Shown here: piece after piece, positions 7,015-14,414 of the stretch
Numbering within the stretch: the stretch's first letter is position 1
How the letters are laid out: each line of letters opens with the position of its first letter
Assembly (NCBI RefSeq): GCF_020404405.1
Contig: NZ_JAIZDA010000016.1
Location: forward strand, 47,806 to 111,805
From: Novosphingobium sp. FKTRR1
GTDB taxonomy: Bacteria; Pseudomonadota; Alphaproteobacteria; Sphingomonadales; Sphingomonadaceae
Direction of reading: 5' to 3'
DNA length: 64,000 nt
Program-made: the position numbers and the translations under genes
The notes under the pieces: model-generated
Seen by the model: only the letters and a program-made list of their open reading frames with translations
Databases searched by the model: none
What the model was told of the DNA's origin: nothing

Positions 7015-7551
7015 TCAGGCTCGCAACTGCGCTGCCACCTTGGCCTTGATCCGCTCCAGCTCGTCACGCGTGACCAGATCGGCATCGACAGGTGGCCGCC
7101 ATTCTGTGTGGTGCTTCCAAAGCAGGTGCTTGGCGCGACTGACGACGAACTCGCGGCGAGCGGTGCGGGCCTCGCACGCCTTGAGCACCTCGGCAGGCGT
7201 CGGCATGAACGTGCAGGTGCGCAGCAGGTCATCGAATGCCGCGCGCAGGTCCGTGAGCGGGACGTTGCGCAGGACGCGCCAGTAGAGATCGAGCCGCTCG
7301 TGTGCTTCTTCGAGCGTGGTCTGGCGTTCCTTGGTTGCCATCGCCAGGCGGGCGATCATCGTCTCGATCTTGGTCTGGTCAGGCATCTGCTGGGGAGGCC
7401 TTGGCGCGTCGAGGAATGCCTGCAGCGCAGCGGCAGCCTTCGGGCCGACGACTGGCGTCTCACGGCTAAGGATCACCGCGCGCAGCCTGTCGCTCAGCGG
7501 CGGCTCTTGCGAGCGCATTGGTAGGTTCGTCACGGTTGAACTTTCGGGCAT
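7015..7551 (-). CDS. Phage protein at the end of the replication module
   Basis: The protein has 178 residues. I chose ATG 7551 (MPESSTVTNLPMRSQEPPL) because GGAAGG lies 7 bp upstream; the ATG at 7557 would sit 1 bp from it. Its first 86 bp overlap the DUF1376 gene in another frame, unusually long for this operon. It is mostly helical (RLDLYWRVLRNVPLTDLRAA). The place after a YdaU-type replication protein suggests a helicase-loader-like role, but I see no ATPase motif. Confidence 0.65.
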   Translation of the reverse strand: MPESSTVTNLPMRSQEPPLSDRLRAVILSRETPVVGPKAAAALQAFLDAPRPPQQMPDQTKIETMIARLAMATKERQTTLEEAHERLDLYWRVLRNVPLTDLRAAFDDLLRTCTFMPTPAEVLKACEARTARREFVVSRAKHLLWKHHTEWRPPVDADLVTRDELERIKAKVAAQLRA

Positions 7552-8332
7552 CGTCATACCTTCCGTGGGTGAGTTTCTGCTGCATCCAGGCCACCGGATT
7601 GTCGGGCGGGCGCTTGAGGTCGATCCATTCGGCGATCGCGTCGATGATCCGGCCATCGCTGTGCTGCTTGCGCCACTTGCCGATGATCGCACCGGCCTTG
7701 CGCTGATCCAGCCCGGCTTCGACCAGCTTGGGCATGGCCTTGTCGAAGATCAGCTTGGCCGGATCGAACGCGGGAGGATCGACCGGCGCTGGCGGTGATG
7801 GCGGTGGCGGTGGAGCGTCATCGACAACGACCTTCACCCCGTCGTCAGCGGATACGACGGGGGGGTTTTCGGGGTCGGATTCAGCGGGGGGTAGGGGGGC
7901 ATCAGAATCGTTAGATTCTGATGTAGGTGGAGGTGGAGGTGGAGGGGTATTACCATCGAATGTACGGTCGTATGGGTCGCCTTCAATGTTTTCAGTACGT
8001 TGCGCTCCCCACCGTGCTTCAATATTTTTGCGATTAGTCTCACTTTTTTTGCGCACATAAGTCGCTTCTTTTTGGAGACGCTTCTGGGAAATCCGACCGC
8101 TGTCGACGGTCCAAAATTCGAGGATCGTGGGCTTGATGATGAGCCATTTGCGCAGGCTCAGGCCGGTGATCCGGGCCAGCTTTTTGTCGTCCAGCGGGAG
8201 CGTGCAATCGTCCTGCCGCCACGCGGCCATCAGCAGAAGCAGGTATGCGCCATGCTCCTCCGTGGACAGGTGTGTGGTGTCCGCGAGGTAGGCGTCGGCG
8301 AACAGCGGGATGGCGGCCGGCTTGCTGCTCAT
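7466..8332 (-). CDS. DUF1376 (YdaU-like) phage replication protein
   Basis: The protein has 288 residues. Residues 10-70 (FADAYLADTTHLSTEEHGAY, then LPLDDKKLARITGLSLRKW) match DUF1376, found in YdaU-type proteins of lambdoid replication modules. A long linker with a seven-proline run, a second Pro run and acidic patches separates it from a basic C-terminal domain (AGAIIGKWRKQHSDGRIIDA, ending NPVAWMQQKL). The linker DNA is repetitive (GGTGGAGGTGGAGG) and drops in GC. The start overlaps the upstream stop as ATGA. Binding of the phage origin is the likely role. Confidence 0.8.
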   Translation of the reverse strand: MSSKPAAIPLFADAYLADTTHLSTEEHGAYLLLLMAAWRQDDCTLPLDDKKLARITGLSLRKWLIIKPTILEFWTVDSGRISQKRLQKEATYVRKKSETNRKNIEARWGAQRTENIEGDPYDRTFDGNTPPPPPPPTSESNDSDAPLPPAESDPENPPVVSADDGVKVVVDDAPPPPPSPPAPVDPPAFDPAKLIFDKAMPKLVEAGLDQRKAGAIIGKWRKQHSDGRIIDAIAEWIDLKRPPDNPVAWMQQKLTHGRYDDARKFNRDEPTNALARAAAERQAARGDP

Positions 8333-8535
8333 TGGCCATCCACCATCTGCGCAGCGAGTTGCATCTCTGCTCGCGCAATCTTTGCTGCTTCCGCCGCCTC
8401 GAAGTCCGACGAATGTAGTGCTGCGTCGTAGACAATCACGCGCCCATCATCGCCGATGATCTGCCACACGAACCCGTCGCGCAGGCCGGGATCAACCGCC
8501 ACGCGCAGCACCTCGAAGGCGAATGGCGTGCTCAT
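8329..8535 (-). CDS. Small phage protein, unknown function
   Basis: The protein has 68 residues from ATG 8535 (MSTPFAFEVLRVAVDPGLRD), overlapping ATGA at both ends. The N-terminal half looks beta-rich and a helix follows (EAAEAAKIARAEMQLAAQM). It may be an assembly partner of the following replication protein, but this rests only on gene order. Confidence 0.65.
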   Translation of the reverse strand: MSTPFAFEVLRVAVDPGLRDGFVWQIIGDDGRVIVYDAALHSSDFEAAEAAKIARAEMQLAAQMVDGQ

Positions 8536-8753
8536 GCGGGCCTCCAATGGGTGATGTCGAACGGGTGGTCATGCATCCCGAACGCCCAGCGCGTGGCTGG
8601 CGCGCCCGCGCGCGCGGCGGTGATCGGCCATGGCGCGGGCGGCTCTATCCCGTTGCGCAGGCGCACGTAGGCGTGCGTGAGCGCAGGCGCGTCCTCAGGC
8701 TCGCCAGGGACGTGTGTGGGCGGGTTGCCCAGGTTGGGGTGCCAGCGGGTCAT
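8532..8753 (-). CDS. Small phage protein, unknown function
   Basis: The protein has 73 residues from ATG 8753 (MTRWHPNLGNPPTHVPGEPE). It is rich in Pro, His and Trp, with little predicted secondary structure before a helix (ALTHAYVRLRNGI). It overlaps both neighbours by ATGA. No family is recognised. Confidence 0.6.
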   Translation of the reverse strand: MTRWHPNLGNPPTHVPGEPEDAPALTHAYVRLRNGIEPPAPWPITAARAGAPATRWAFGMHDHPFDITHWRPA

Positions 8754-9601
8754 GCGGCCTCGCCTGAGCACCATGCGCCACACTCGCTGTCGGCAGCATC
8801 CTCCTCGACACCATCGAGTTGCAAAAGCGGGCTTGATGCGATGGCACGCCGAATTTCAGCAATGCTCATCCGGCCAAATGCAAACTGGCGCTCGACCTCA
8901 TGTGCCTCCCACCAGTCGAGACCAGAAGGGTTCATGCGCGCACGCGCTATCCGCGCCTTGTCAGACAAAAACGGGCAATGGTCGCAGTTGCCAGTTCCGC
9001 GCCTCAACTCCAAATCAAACGCCTGATGCGACCAAAATGAATCCACGTCGCTGCGCCGCACACCTGCATCGGCAAGTGGGAAAGCAAAGCGGCGATCGAC
9101 GTTTCGGGGCTTGCGCGGCAGTTCATAGACCCGGTCTCGCTCATCGGCACGAAAACCGATTACCTCTGTGTATTGGCCGGGTCCGAAGCCCAATGTCGCA
9201 GCGTAATCGAACAGCACTTCGACCTTGCATAGCTGGGTACACCAGCGCCCACGCAGCGTTGAAAAGATCGACTGCTTTCGCTTGATCAAGCGGTCGAGTG
9301 GTTCGCCATTTCGGGCTGCACTGTTGTAGCCAACGAGGTCGATGCGACCACCGGGGCCAACGCTCCGAAGGTCGGTGACGAACTCCAACCATTGCACCTG
9401 CACTGCCCATCGCACGCTGCACTCGTGGACAAAGCGGAGGGTCTCCTCACGCTCGCGGCCGGTATTCGCGAACGCCACATGCACGTCGATGGGCAGAACC
9501 CCGCCGTGCGCCTGCAGGATGCGGAACAGCATGTAGGCGCTGGTCCTGCCGCCGCTGAACGAGATCAGCGCGGGACCGGAGATGAGGAATGGATCGCTCA
9601 T
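8750..9601 (-). CDS. PAPS reductase-like PP-loop protein
   Basis: The protein has 283 residues. The PP-loop SGGRTSA at 16-22 defines an adenylating ATP-pyrophosphatase of the PAPS reductase/sulfotransferase family. Four cysteines in two pairs (C121/C125 and C206/C209) resemble an iron-sulfur site, as in sulfonucleotide reductases and DndC-type proteins. It is coupled (ATGA) to the DNA methyltransferase before it. Phage copies are often annotated as PAPS reductase, but sulfate assimilation is unlikely without partner genes. A role in DNA or tRNA modification is inferred. Confidence 0.8.
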   Translation of the reverse strand: MSDPFLISGPALISFSGGRTSAYMLFRILQAHGGVLPIDVHVAFANTGREREETLRFVHECSVRWAVQVQWLEFVTDLRSVGPGGRIDLVGYNSAARNGEPLDRLIKRKQSIFSTLRGRWCTQLCKVEVLFDYAATLGFGPGQYTEVIGFRADERDRVYELPRKPRNVDRRFAFPLADAGVRRSDVDSFWSHQAFDLELRRGTGNCDHCPFLSDKARIARARMNPSGLDWWEAHEVERQFAFGRMSIAEIRRAIASSPLLQLDGVEEDAADSECGAWCSGEAA

Positions 9602-10284
9602 CCCAGCGCTTCCACCGCCTCGGTGATCCGGCGCACAGCCGTCTCGAAATGGGCGGGATTGTGCTCGATGCCGACGAAGCGCTTGCCCGCGCGCACCGCG
9701 GCTACCCCGGTCGATCCGGTCCCCATGAAGGGGTCGCACACGGTTTCGCCAGCCACGTTGCGCACGATCTTGTCCATCACTGCATCTGGCTTCACCGTCG
9801 GGTGGCCGAACTTGTCGGCACCGCGCGGCGACATCGCGACGATCTGGCGATCGAGGTCGGCCAATTCGCCTTGTGGATGGAAGCCGTCGTTCCACGCGTG
9901 AACATAGAATTCCATCACCGGTCGGTAATGCTTGTTGGCGACAGGCTGCGGGTTCAATTTACGCCAGATGCAAACTGCCTGCCGTTTAAATGAGCCGTCT
10001 AGGTATGGGAGCAGCTTCGGCAATTGGTCATTGTGGCAGAACACCACCACCGCGCCGCACATCAGCGGATTGATGATGCTGTGGTCAAATCCCTGATCGA
10101 GCCCCTGCTCCATGATCTCGTCCATGCCCGTGCGGCTTTTGCGGTAGTGCCCACCGCCAGCAGCGCGGAATACATAGGGCGGGTCCATCACGTCGGCGTC
10201 CATCCAGCCCAGCGTGGGCCGGATCGCGTAGGAATCGCCCAGGTAGAGTCTGGCCGGGCCGATATTGACGATGGTGCGGGACAT
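9598..10284 (-). CDS. DNA adenine/cytosine-N4 methyltransferase, beta class
   Basis: The protein has 228 residues from ATG 10284. The catalytic motif IV DPPY lies at 34-37 and the SAM-binding motif DPFMGTGSTG at about 184-193. This order (catalytic first, SAM site last), with HPTVKP just before the SAM site, marks the beta group of N6A/N4C methyltransferases. There is no matching restriction nuclease beside it, so it is an orphan that could protect phage DNA from host restriction or mark it for packaging or replication. Confidence 0.88.
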   Translation of the reverse strand: MSRTIVNIGPARLYLGDSYAIRPTLGWMDADVMDPPYVFRAAGGGHYRKSRTGMDEIMEQGLDQGFDHSIINPLMCGAVVVFCHNDQLPKLLPYLDGSFKRQAVCIWRKLNPQPVANKHYRPVMEFYVHAWNDGFHPQGELADLDRQIVAMSPRGADKFGHPTVKPDAVMDKIVRNVAGETVCDPFMGTGSTGVAAVRAGKRFVGIEHNPAHFETAVRRITEAVEALG

Positions 10285-10406
10285 CACTCGCCCTCGCGCG
10301 TGTCGATCCACGCGCAGACCCGCGACACGAGCCAGTCGTGGGCATGGACGATGATGATGGCGGTACAGGCCAGCGCACCGGCTGCTTGAACGACGGTGGA
10401 GATCAT
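10284..10406 (-). CDS. 40-residue single-pass membrane protein
   Basis: From ATG 10406 the product is MISTVVQAAGALACTAIIIV, then a short charged tail (HDWLVSRVCAWIDTREGE). One hydrophobic segment spans residues 4-20. It overlaps the upstream stop (ATGA) and the methyltransferase start (TGATG), which is good evidence that it is translated. The function is unknown. Confidence 0.65.
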   Translation of the reverse strand: MISTVVQAAGALACTAIIIVHAHDWLVSRVCAWIDTREGE

Positions 10407-10687
10407 GGCTGAACCTCCAGCATCGCGCGTGCCTCGGTCGGTCCGATACAGGCTGAGAGTGTCGCGTAGTCAGACCGCAAATGATCGGGGCAGCGGGGCC
10501 AGTGCTTGGGTTTCTGGCCGGGCAGCGCGGGCGGCAGGCCGAAACGCCGGGCCGCGTAGGTCACGGCAGCCGGGGTCACACCGAAGCGCCGCGCCACCGA
10601 GACGCGGGTCTCGCCTCGGTGCAGGGCTTCCACCATCGCCTTGTGCAGATTGCGGCTGTCGCGCAGGGTGCGTGAGGGGTGGCTCAT
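10403..10687 (-). CDS. Helix-turn-helix phage protein
   Basis: The protein has 94 residues from ATG 10687. Residues 22-48 (RGETRVSVARRFGVTPAAVT) form a clear resolvase- or sigma-like HTH. The rest (PRCPDHLRSDYATLSACIG) may be a second small domain. It lies in the leftward early operon between the nuclease and the small membrane protein. It may be a transcription regulator of the operon or a replication accessory. Confidence 0.7.
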   Translation of the reverse strand: MSHPSRTLRDSRNLHKAMVEALHRGETRVSVARRFGVTPAAVTYAARRFGLPPALPGQKPKHWPRCPDHLRSDYATLSACIGPTEARAMLEVQP

Positions 10688-11103
10688 ACGAGCACCCCCC
10701 ACTCACGCAGGGCATCGAGGCCTTCCTCGACCGAGCGGAATACGCGGTGCCGCACGCCCTCGCGTTCGCACCAGGCACGGAAATCATCCTGCCCGGCCGT
10801 CAGTCCGTTCTTGCCGTACTTGGCCTCCAGCGCGGCGGAACCATCGGCCCACTGGAACACGAAGTCGGCCACGCCGATGTGCATCCCCATGGCGCGCGAG
10901 ATCGCCGCGCGCACGCCGGTGCGGTGGCCGTAGCAGAGTTCGTTGGCCGGGTGGAACCAGACCCCGCGCAGGCGACCATCCAGCGTGGCCGCGCGCAGTT
11001 CGTTGGCGAACCGCACGCACATCGCATCCTCGGGCTGCACCCGCGTGCGCGGCGACAGTTTAACATAGGCGAGGACGCGCGCCAGATAGATCGGCACCCG
11101 CAT
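10684..11103 (-). CDS. VRR-NUC domain nuclease
   Basis: The protein has 139 residues from ATG 11103. The core GMHIGVADFVF, followed by ALEAKYGKNGLTAGQDDF, carries the D...ExK signature of the PD-(D/E)XK superfamily and matches the VRR-NUC family common in phage replication modules. These nucleases act on branched or flapped DNA. The start overlaps the upstream stop by TGATG. It may serve as the junction nuclease of the replication module. Confidence 0.82.
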   Translation of the reverse strand: MRVPIYLARVLAYVKLSPRTRVQPEDAMCVRFANELRAATLDGRLRGVWFHPANELCYGHRTGVRAAISRAMGMHIGVADFVFQWADGSAALEAKYGKNGLTAGQDDFRAWCEREGVRHRVFRSVEEGLDALREWGVLV

Positions 11104-11423
11104 CACTTGCGGCTCTCGATCATGGGAAGCGCCAGCCAGTCGGTTAGCGGCTCGGCCTCGTACTCGCGCCAGACAGCTTCGTAGGCGATCAACTGCTGGT
11201 CGTGCAGCCGATCCTGCACAAGGTCGACAAGGCCAGCGTTCGCCAGCGCGCGCAGGCGGTTGGTGACGCGCTGCATCAGCGTGTACCCCGCGCCGTGGGT
11301 ATCCTCCAGCACGGCCGAGAACGTCTGGCCGAACCGGCAGACGAAATAGACCAGCCGGTTCCCCGGTACGGCGGCTCTGACGAAACTTTCGACCTCTCCG
11401 GTCGAGCACGAACCAATGTGCAT
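11103..11423 (-). CDS. Phage protein, unknown function
   Basis: The protein has 106 residues from ATG 11423, with GAGGTG upstream. A beta-rich N-terminus (NRLVYFVCRFGQTFSAVLED) is followed by a long helical half (QRVTNRLRALANAGLVDLVQ). It lies between DUF2303 and the VRR-NUC gene. The 179 bp before it (11,424-11,602) contain a good Shine-Dalgarno (GGAGGTG) ahead of short Arg/Pro-rich frames that I do not call. Confidence 0.68.
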   Translation of the reverse strand: MHIGSCSTGEVESFVRAAVPGNRLVYFVCRFGQTFSAVLEDTHGAGYTLMQRVTNRLRALANAGLVDLVQDRLHDQQLIAYEAVWREYEAEPLTDWLALPMIESRK

Positions 11424-11602
11424 TCTGCACCTCTCGTTGGGGATGAGGGTGCAGCGGGTTGGTGGATTCGCGGGGTGTAATGACTAAGCCCTGCCAGGCC
11501 CCGCGTTGACGTGCCTGCCCCGAAGGGCGGCTCCGCATCTACCATGCTTAACACCTCCTGCCGCTGCTCAGGAGGCCGGATGCCCTGGCGGACTATCTGG
11601 TG

Positions 11603-12715
11603 TTATTCGGGGGTGCCGTAGAACAGCGGGCAGTTGGTCGCCTCGGCCACCGTGTTGCAGCCATCCTCGAAGGCGTGCGTCAGCACGCGATCCAGCCCCC
11701 ACAGTTCGTACTTGAAGTGCAGGCCGCCGGCCGTGCGCGTGCGCAGGCGCACGGCGATGCGGTAAACGTCCTGGCTGTTGGCGAAGACCGGGATTTCGAT
11801 GATGAACAGGCTGGGCACGGTGATGTTTTCACCGCGCGCGTTCACTGCACCCGATTGCTCGGTGCGCAACTGGATTTCAGTCGCGCCGTTCTGCAGCTTG
11901 TGATGACCACCGACGACCACGTTTTCGGCAATCGTCAGACCACCGGACAGGTCATAGAGCGACGTGGGCGTGGCCAGGCCCGAGAAGCCGACCGTGCCGA
12001 GCAGTTTGCGGATGTCGTCGTTCAGTTCGGCCGGATCGTTGACGTGCAGCACGTCGATGAACCGGTCTTCGAGGAACTCGGAAAATTCCACGTTGTTCAA
12101 CAGCTTGCCGTTGAACTTGACCCACGCCTTCCATTCCTCGGACAGCGGAAAGTCAAAGCGGGCCTTGTGCCCCTGCCAACCGGGCCGGGCCTGCGGCACG
12201 CTCATCGTGCCGATGTCGCCATCAGGCGTGACGCTCTCCCAGTTGAGCGCCGGATGATAGTCGATAACCGCCACCAGCGACGGGCGATCCTTGCTGTCGG
12301 CGGCGAACAACGCGGTATCGGCGGTGCGGAAGCGGTTGACGTGGTCGATCAGGCTGTCGACCCGCGTCAGGATGGCGGTGCCCTGGCGACGCTTCGGTGC
12401 CTCGCGGAAAGCGTCGAACCATTTTTCGGGGAACGGCTCCATGCCGCCGCCGGGCTTGGCGATGACGGGGGCGGTCACGCCGGTCCCCGGCTCGGTCACA
12501 TCTCCGACGGAGGCTTGCCCTCTGAGGAGCGCCCATTCGGTCGTCTTCTCGAACAGTTCAGCCGTGCGATCGGCCACCGTGGCGCGATATGCGCTGGTGG
12601 TGACCAAGGTCCGGCCAATCTCGGCGAACGTCTCGCTTTCGTTGGGCGCACCACGCGCTGCTGCGCTGGAGAGGCCTTGTTGGGCCTGCAAGTCATGCAT
12701 GGTTTCTTCCGTCAC
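11603..12715 (-). CDS. DUF2303 (YfdQ-like) phage protein
   Basis: The protein has 370 residues if started at GTG 12715, which has GGAG upstream; ATG 12700 is an alternative. The segments FEKTTEWALLRGQASVGD and DYHPALNWESVTPDGD, and a conserved middle with FSEFLEDRFIDV, identify DUF2303, the family of E. coli prophage YfdQ. Members sit in early phage operons; their role is unknown. The preceding gene of 138 residues is probably a partner. Confidence 0.82.
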   Translation of the reverse strand: MTEETMHDLQAQQGLSSAAARGAPNESETFAEIGRTLVTTSAYRATVADRTAELFEKTTEWALLRGQASVGDVTEPGTGVTAPVIAKPGGGMEPFPEKWFDAFREAPKRRQGTAILTRVDSLIDHVNRFRTADTALFAADSKDRPSLVAVIDYHPALNWESVTPDGDIGTMSVPQARPGWQGHKARFDFPLSEEWKAWVKFNGKLLNNVEFSEFLEDRFIDVLHVNDPAELNDDIRKLLGTVGFSGLATPTSLYDLSGGLTIAENVVVGGHHKLQNGATEIQLRTEQSGAVNARGENITVPSLFIIEIPVFANSQDVYRIAVRLRTRTAGGLHFKYELWGLDRVLTHAFEDGCNTVAEATNCPLFYGTPE

Positions 12716-12742
12716 AGGACGGTACTCCTTTCAGCTTGGGGG

Positions 12743-13159
12743 TCAGTTGCGGACGTTGCGAGGCACGCTGGTCACGTCGCGCACGGTGCCGAACAGCGCG
12801 CCCTGGCGCGGCATGTTGGGCGTGAACAGGTTGTCGGGGGTGAGCCACGCGAGGCTCGACTTGCGCGGCAGCTTCGGCTTCTTCACCGTGAAGTCGCCGC
12901 TGATCCGGTAGAAACCGTCCGGATCGCGCACGATGCCGATCTTGAGGGTGACGTCGGCTTTCAGCTTGGTGCCGTTCATGGCGAACTGGTCTTCCATGTC
13001 GGCAGCCAGATCGCGCAGCGCCGTCGAGACATCGGCATCGAACTGGCCGTTCTCGATCATGCGGACAAAGTCGGCGAGGGTATTGGCCGTGGGGTAAAGC
13101 CGTCGGCCATCGGCAGCGACCGGGCCGGAAGGCTGGTCGGTATCGTCAGGTTGGGACAT
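12743..13159 (-). CDS. Early-operon protein upstream of DUF2303
   Basis: The protein has 138 residues from ATG 13159 (MSQPDDTDQPSGPVAADGRR); ATG 13165 is also possible. The middle is helical (LADFVRMIENGQFDADVSTA) and the second half beta-rich with VTLKIGIVRDPDGFYRISGD, resembling a small beta-sandwich. It starts within the end of the Cro-like gene. I recall similar proteins next to DUF2303 genes but not a function. Confidence 0.7.
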   Translation of the reverse strand: MSQPDDTDQPSGPVAADGRRLYPTANTLADFVRMIENGQFDADVSTALRDLAADMEDQFAMNGTKLKADVTLKIGIVRDPDGFYRISGDFTVKKPKLPRKSSLAWLTPDNLFTPNMPRQGALFGTVRDVTSVPRNVRN

Positions 13160-13403
13160 TGGCATGGTCCTGCGCACTGATGGGGATGGTGGCCTCCGCG
13201 CCCGCGCGCCGCCGCAGTTCCTCGAAATCCTCAAACTGGATTTTCCCGCCGGAGTACCGGCGATAGGCATCGATCAGTTCGGGGCTGGGGAAGATGTGAC
13301 CGCGTTCGTGCTTGGAAACCGTCGATTTGCTGCGGACGCCGATCAAATCGGCGACCTCTTGCAGCCGCATGTTGCGGCTCTTGCGGTATCGTCTCGGGTC
13401 CAT
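13146..13403 (-). CDS. Cro-like XRE-family regulator
   Basis: The protein has 85 residues from ATG 13403 (MDPRRYRKSRNMRLQEVADL); the upstream ATG at 13442 would place the operator palindrome inside the gene. The HTH runs over residues 10-40 (LQEVADLIGVRSKSTVSKHE). It is the first gene of the leftward early operon and faces the CI-like repressor, which fits a Cro or early activator role. Confidence 0.78.
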   Translation of the reverse strand: MDPRRYRKSRNMRLQEVADLIGVRSKSTVSKHERGHIFPSPELIDAYRRYSGGKIQFEDFEELRRRAGAEATIPISAQDHANVPT

Positions 13404-13416
13404 AGCCCCGCATGTG

Positions 13417-13431
13417 TATCCTATTAGGATA
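13417..13431. promoter_or_regulatory. Operator palindrome of the lysogeny switch
   Basis: TATCCTA-T-TAGGATA is a perfect inverted repeat 14 bp upstream of the Cro-like start. A half-site AGGATAT recurs at the beginning of the CI-like gene (13,507-13,513). Binding by either regulator would block the leftward early promoter. Confidence 0.65.
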
Positions 13432-13467
13432 TTAAATCGCAAGGCGCAAAAATGTCGCCAGACGAAA

Positions 13468-13496
13468 TTCCCCGAAATGGCCGATTGCGGTATAAG
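13468..13496 (+). promoter_or_regulatory. Predicted promoter of the CI-like repressor gene
   Basis: TATAAG at 13,491-13,496 is a good -10 hexamer; TTCCCC 17 bp upstream is a weak -35. Transcription would start near 13,503, at or next to the ATG at 13,502, so the message could be leaderless, as for lambda cI from PRM. Confidence 0.45.
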
Positions 13497-13501
13497 GCGT
13501 C

Positions 13502-14101
13502 ATGTCCAGGATATATGCTCCGAACCGCATCCGCGATCTTCGCAAGGCGCGCGGGATGACCCAGCAGGAGGTTGCTGATGCTCTCGGATGGGAAACCACC
13601 AAGGGCACCATCGCCAAGCTGGAGAACCGGGCGATGGCGCTCTCGCTCGACTATATCCTCGGCATTGCGCAGGCCTTGGGCGCTCACCCGGCCGAAATCA
13701 TTGATGGCAGCGCGGGCAGTAATGGCCGCAAGGTTCCGGTGCTTGGCGCAGTGGCGGCAGGTAATTGGCGTGAGGCCATAGGGTTCTCTGATGAGACCAT
13801 TACCATCCCCGATTCGCTGCGCGGGCCTAATCTGTTTGCCCTGCGGGTAGATGGCGACTCGATGGACCGAGTAGTACCCGACGGCGGTTTGGCGGTTATT
13901 GATCCTGACGATTTGAGCCTGATTGACGGGCGCATCTACGTCGTGTGCAACAGTTCGCACGAGACGACGATGAAGCGTTACCGCGCATCGCCGGCCTCGC
14001 TCATCCCGGTATCGAACAACCCCTCGCACAAGCCGATTGAGATCGGACGTGAGGCGTTCCAGACCATCGGCCGCGCAATCTACGCATTGCAACCGCTGTA
14101 G
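13502..14101 (+). CDS. CI/LexA-like phage repressor with S24 peptidase
   Basis: The protein has 199 residues. An XRE HTH spans residues 8-60 (LRKARGMTQQEVADALGW). A self-cleavage Ala-Gly lies at 86-87 (AVAAGNW), and the S24 Ser/Lys dyad is GDSMD (S120) with K158 (TTMKRY). It maintains lysogeny and should be inactivated by RecA-stimulated self-cleavage during DNA damage. It is transcribed away from the Cro-like gene and followed after 2 bp by a small membrane-protein gene. Confidence 0.88.
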   Translation: MSRIYAPNRIRDLRKARGMTQQEVADALGWETTKGTIAKLENRAMALSLDYILGIAQALGAHPAEIIDGSAGSNGRKVPVLGAVAAGNWREAIGFSDETITIPDSLRGPNLFALRVDGDSMDRVVPDGGLAVIDPDDLSLIDGRIYVVCNSSHETTMKRYRASPASLIPVSNNPSHKPIEIGREAFQTIGRAIYALQPL

Positions 14102-14103
14102 CC

Positions 14104-14331
14104 GTGTCGGCGCTCGCGCAGATGGGCATTGTCCTGCTGGCCGCGCCTGCGGTCGGGTGGCTGGCGCACCGCACTCAGCAGCACCCGCGCCTGGGCAAGA
14201 TGCTCGGCGCAGGTGCTGCCATCATCATCCTTCTGACACTCGCCTGGTCCATCCTGACCGGCGAGTTTCTGCGATTCGCGCCGGGCGCTGACAGCGATCC
14301 CGGTTACGGCGAGGACCACCCGATCCCCTAG
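14104..14331 (+). CDS. Two-pass membrane protein in the repressor operon
   Basis: The protein has 75 residues from GTG 14104, 2 bp after the repressor stop. Two hydrophobic segments lie at about 5-20 (MGIVLLAAPAVGWLA) and 32-52 (LGAGAAIIILLTLAWSILTG), with an acidic C-terminus. Co-expression with the repressor in the lysogen suggests superinfection exclusion, but this is inferred from location only. Confidence 0.65.
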   Translation: MSALAQMGIVLLAAPAVGWLAHRTQQHPRLGKMLGAGAAIIILLTLAWSILTGEFLRFAPGADSDPGYGEDHPIP

Positions 14332-14333
14332 AG

Positions 14334-14385
14334 TGTCGTTTTACGACATTTTTAGGCTTGCAAAAACGACTCATTACGATACTTT
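14334..14385 (+). promoter_or_regulatory. Operator palindrome and predicted rightward promoter
   Basis: TGTCGT-TTT-ACGACA (14,334-14,348) is a perfect inverted repeat. Just downstream, TTGCAA (14,358-14,363) and TACTTT (14,380-14,385) are 16 bp apart, with CTCATTACGA in the spacer, echoing the late promoter at 5,957-5,984. This should drive the rightward operon beginning at 14,415. Confidence 0.55.
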
Positions 14386-14414
14386 TCGCTTCGAACTAGC
14401 GGAGAGTTCATTCC

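Noticed and set aside
7913..7960. CRISPR-like or satellite repeat
   Set aside because: GGTGGAGGTGGAGG repeats encode the Pro-rich linker of the DUF1376 protein and have no spacers.
11600..13180. Plus-strand frame of 526 codons
   Set aside because: It is the mirror of DUF2303 and its upstream neighbour, both with recognisable protein features and ribosome-binding sites.
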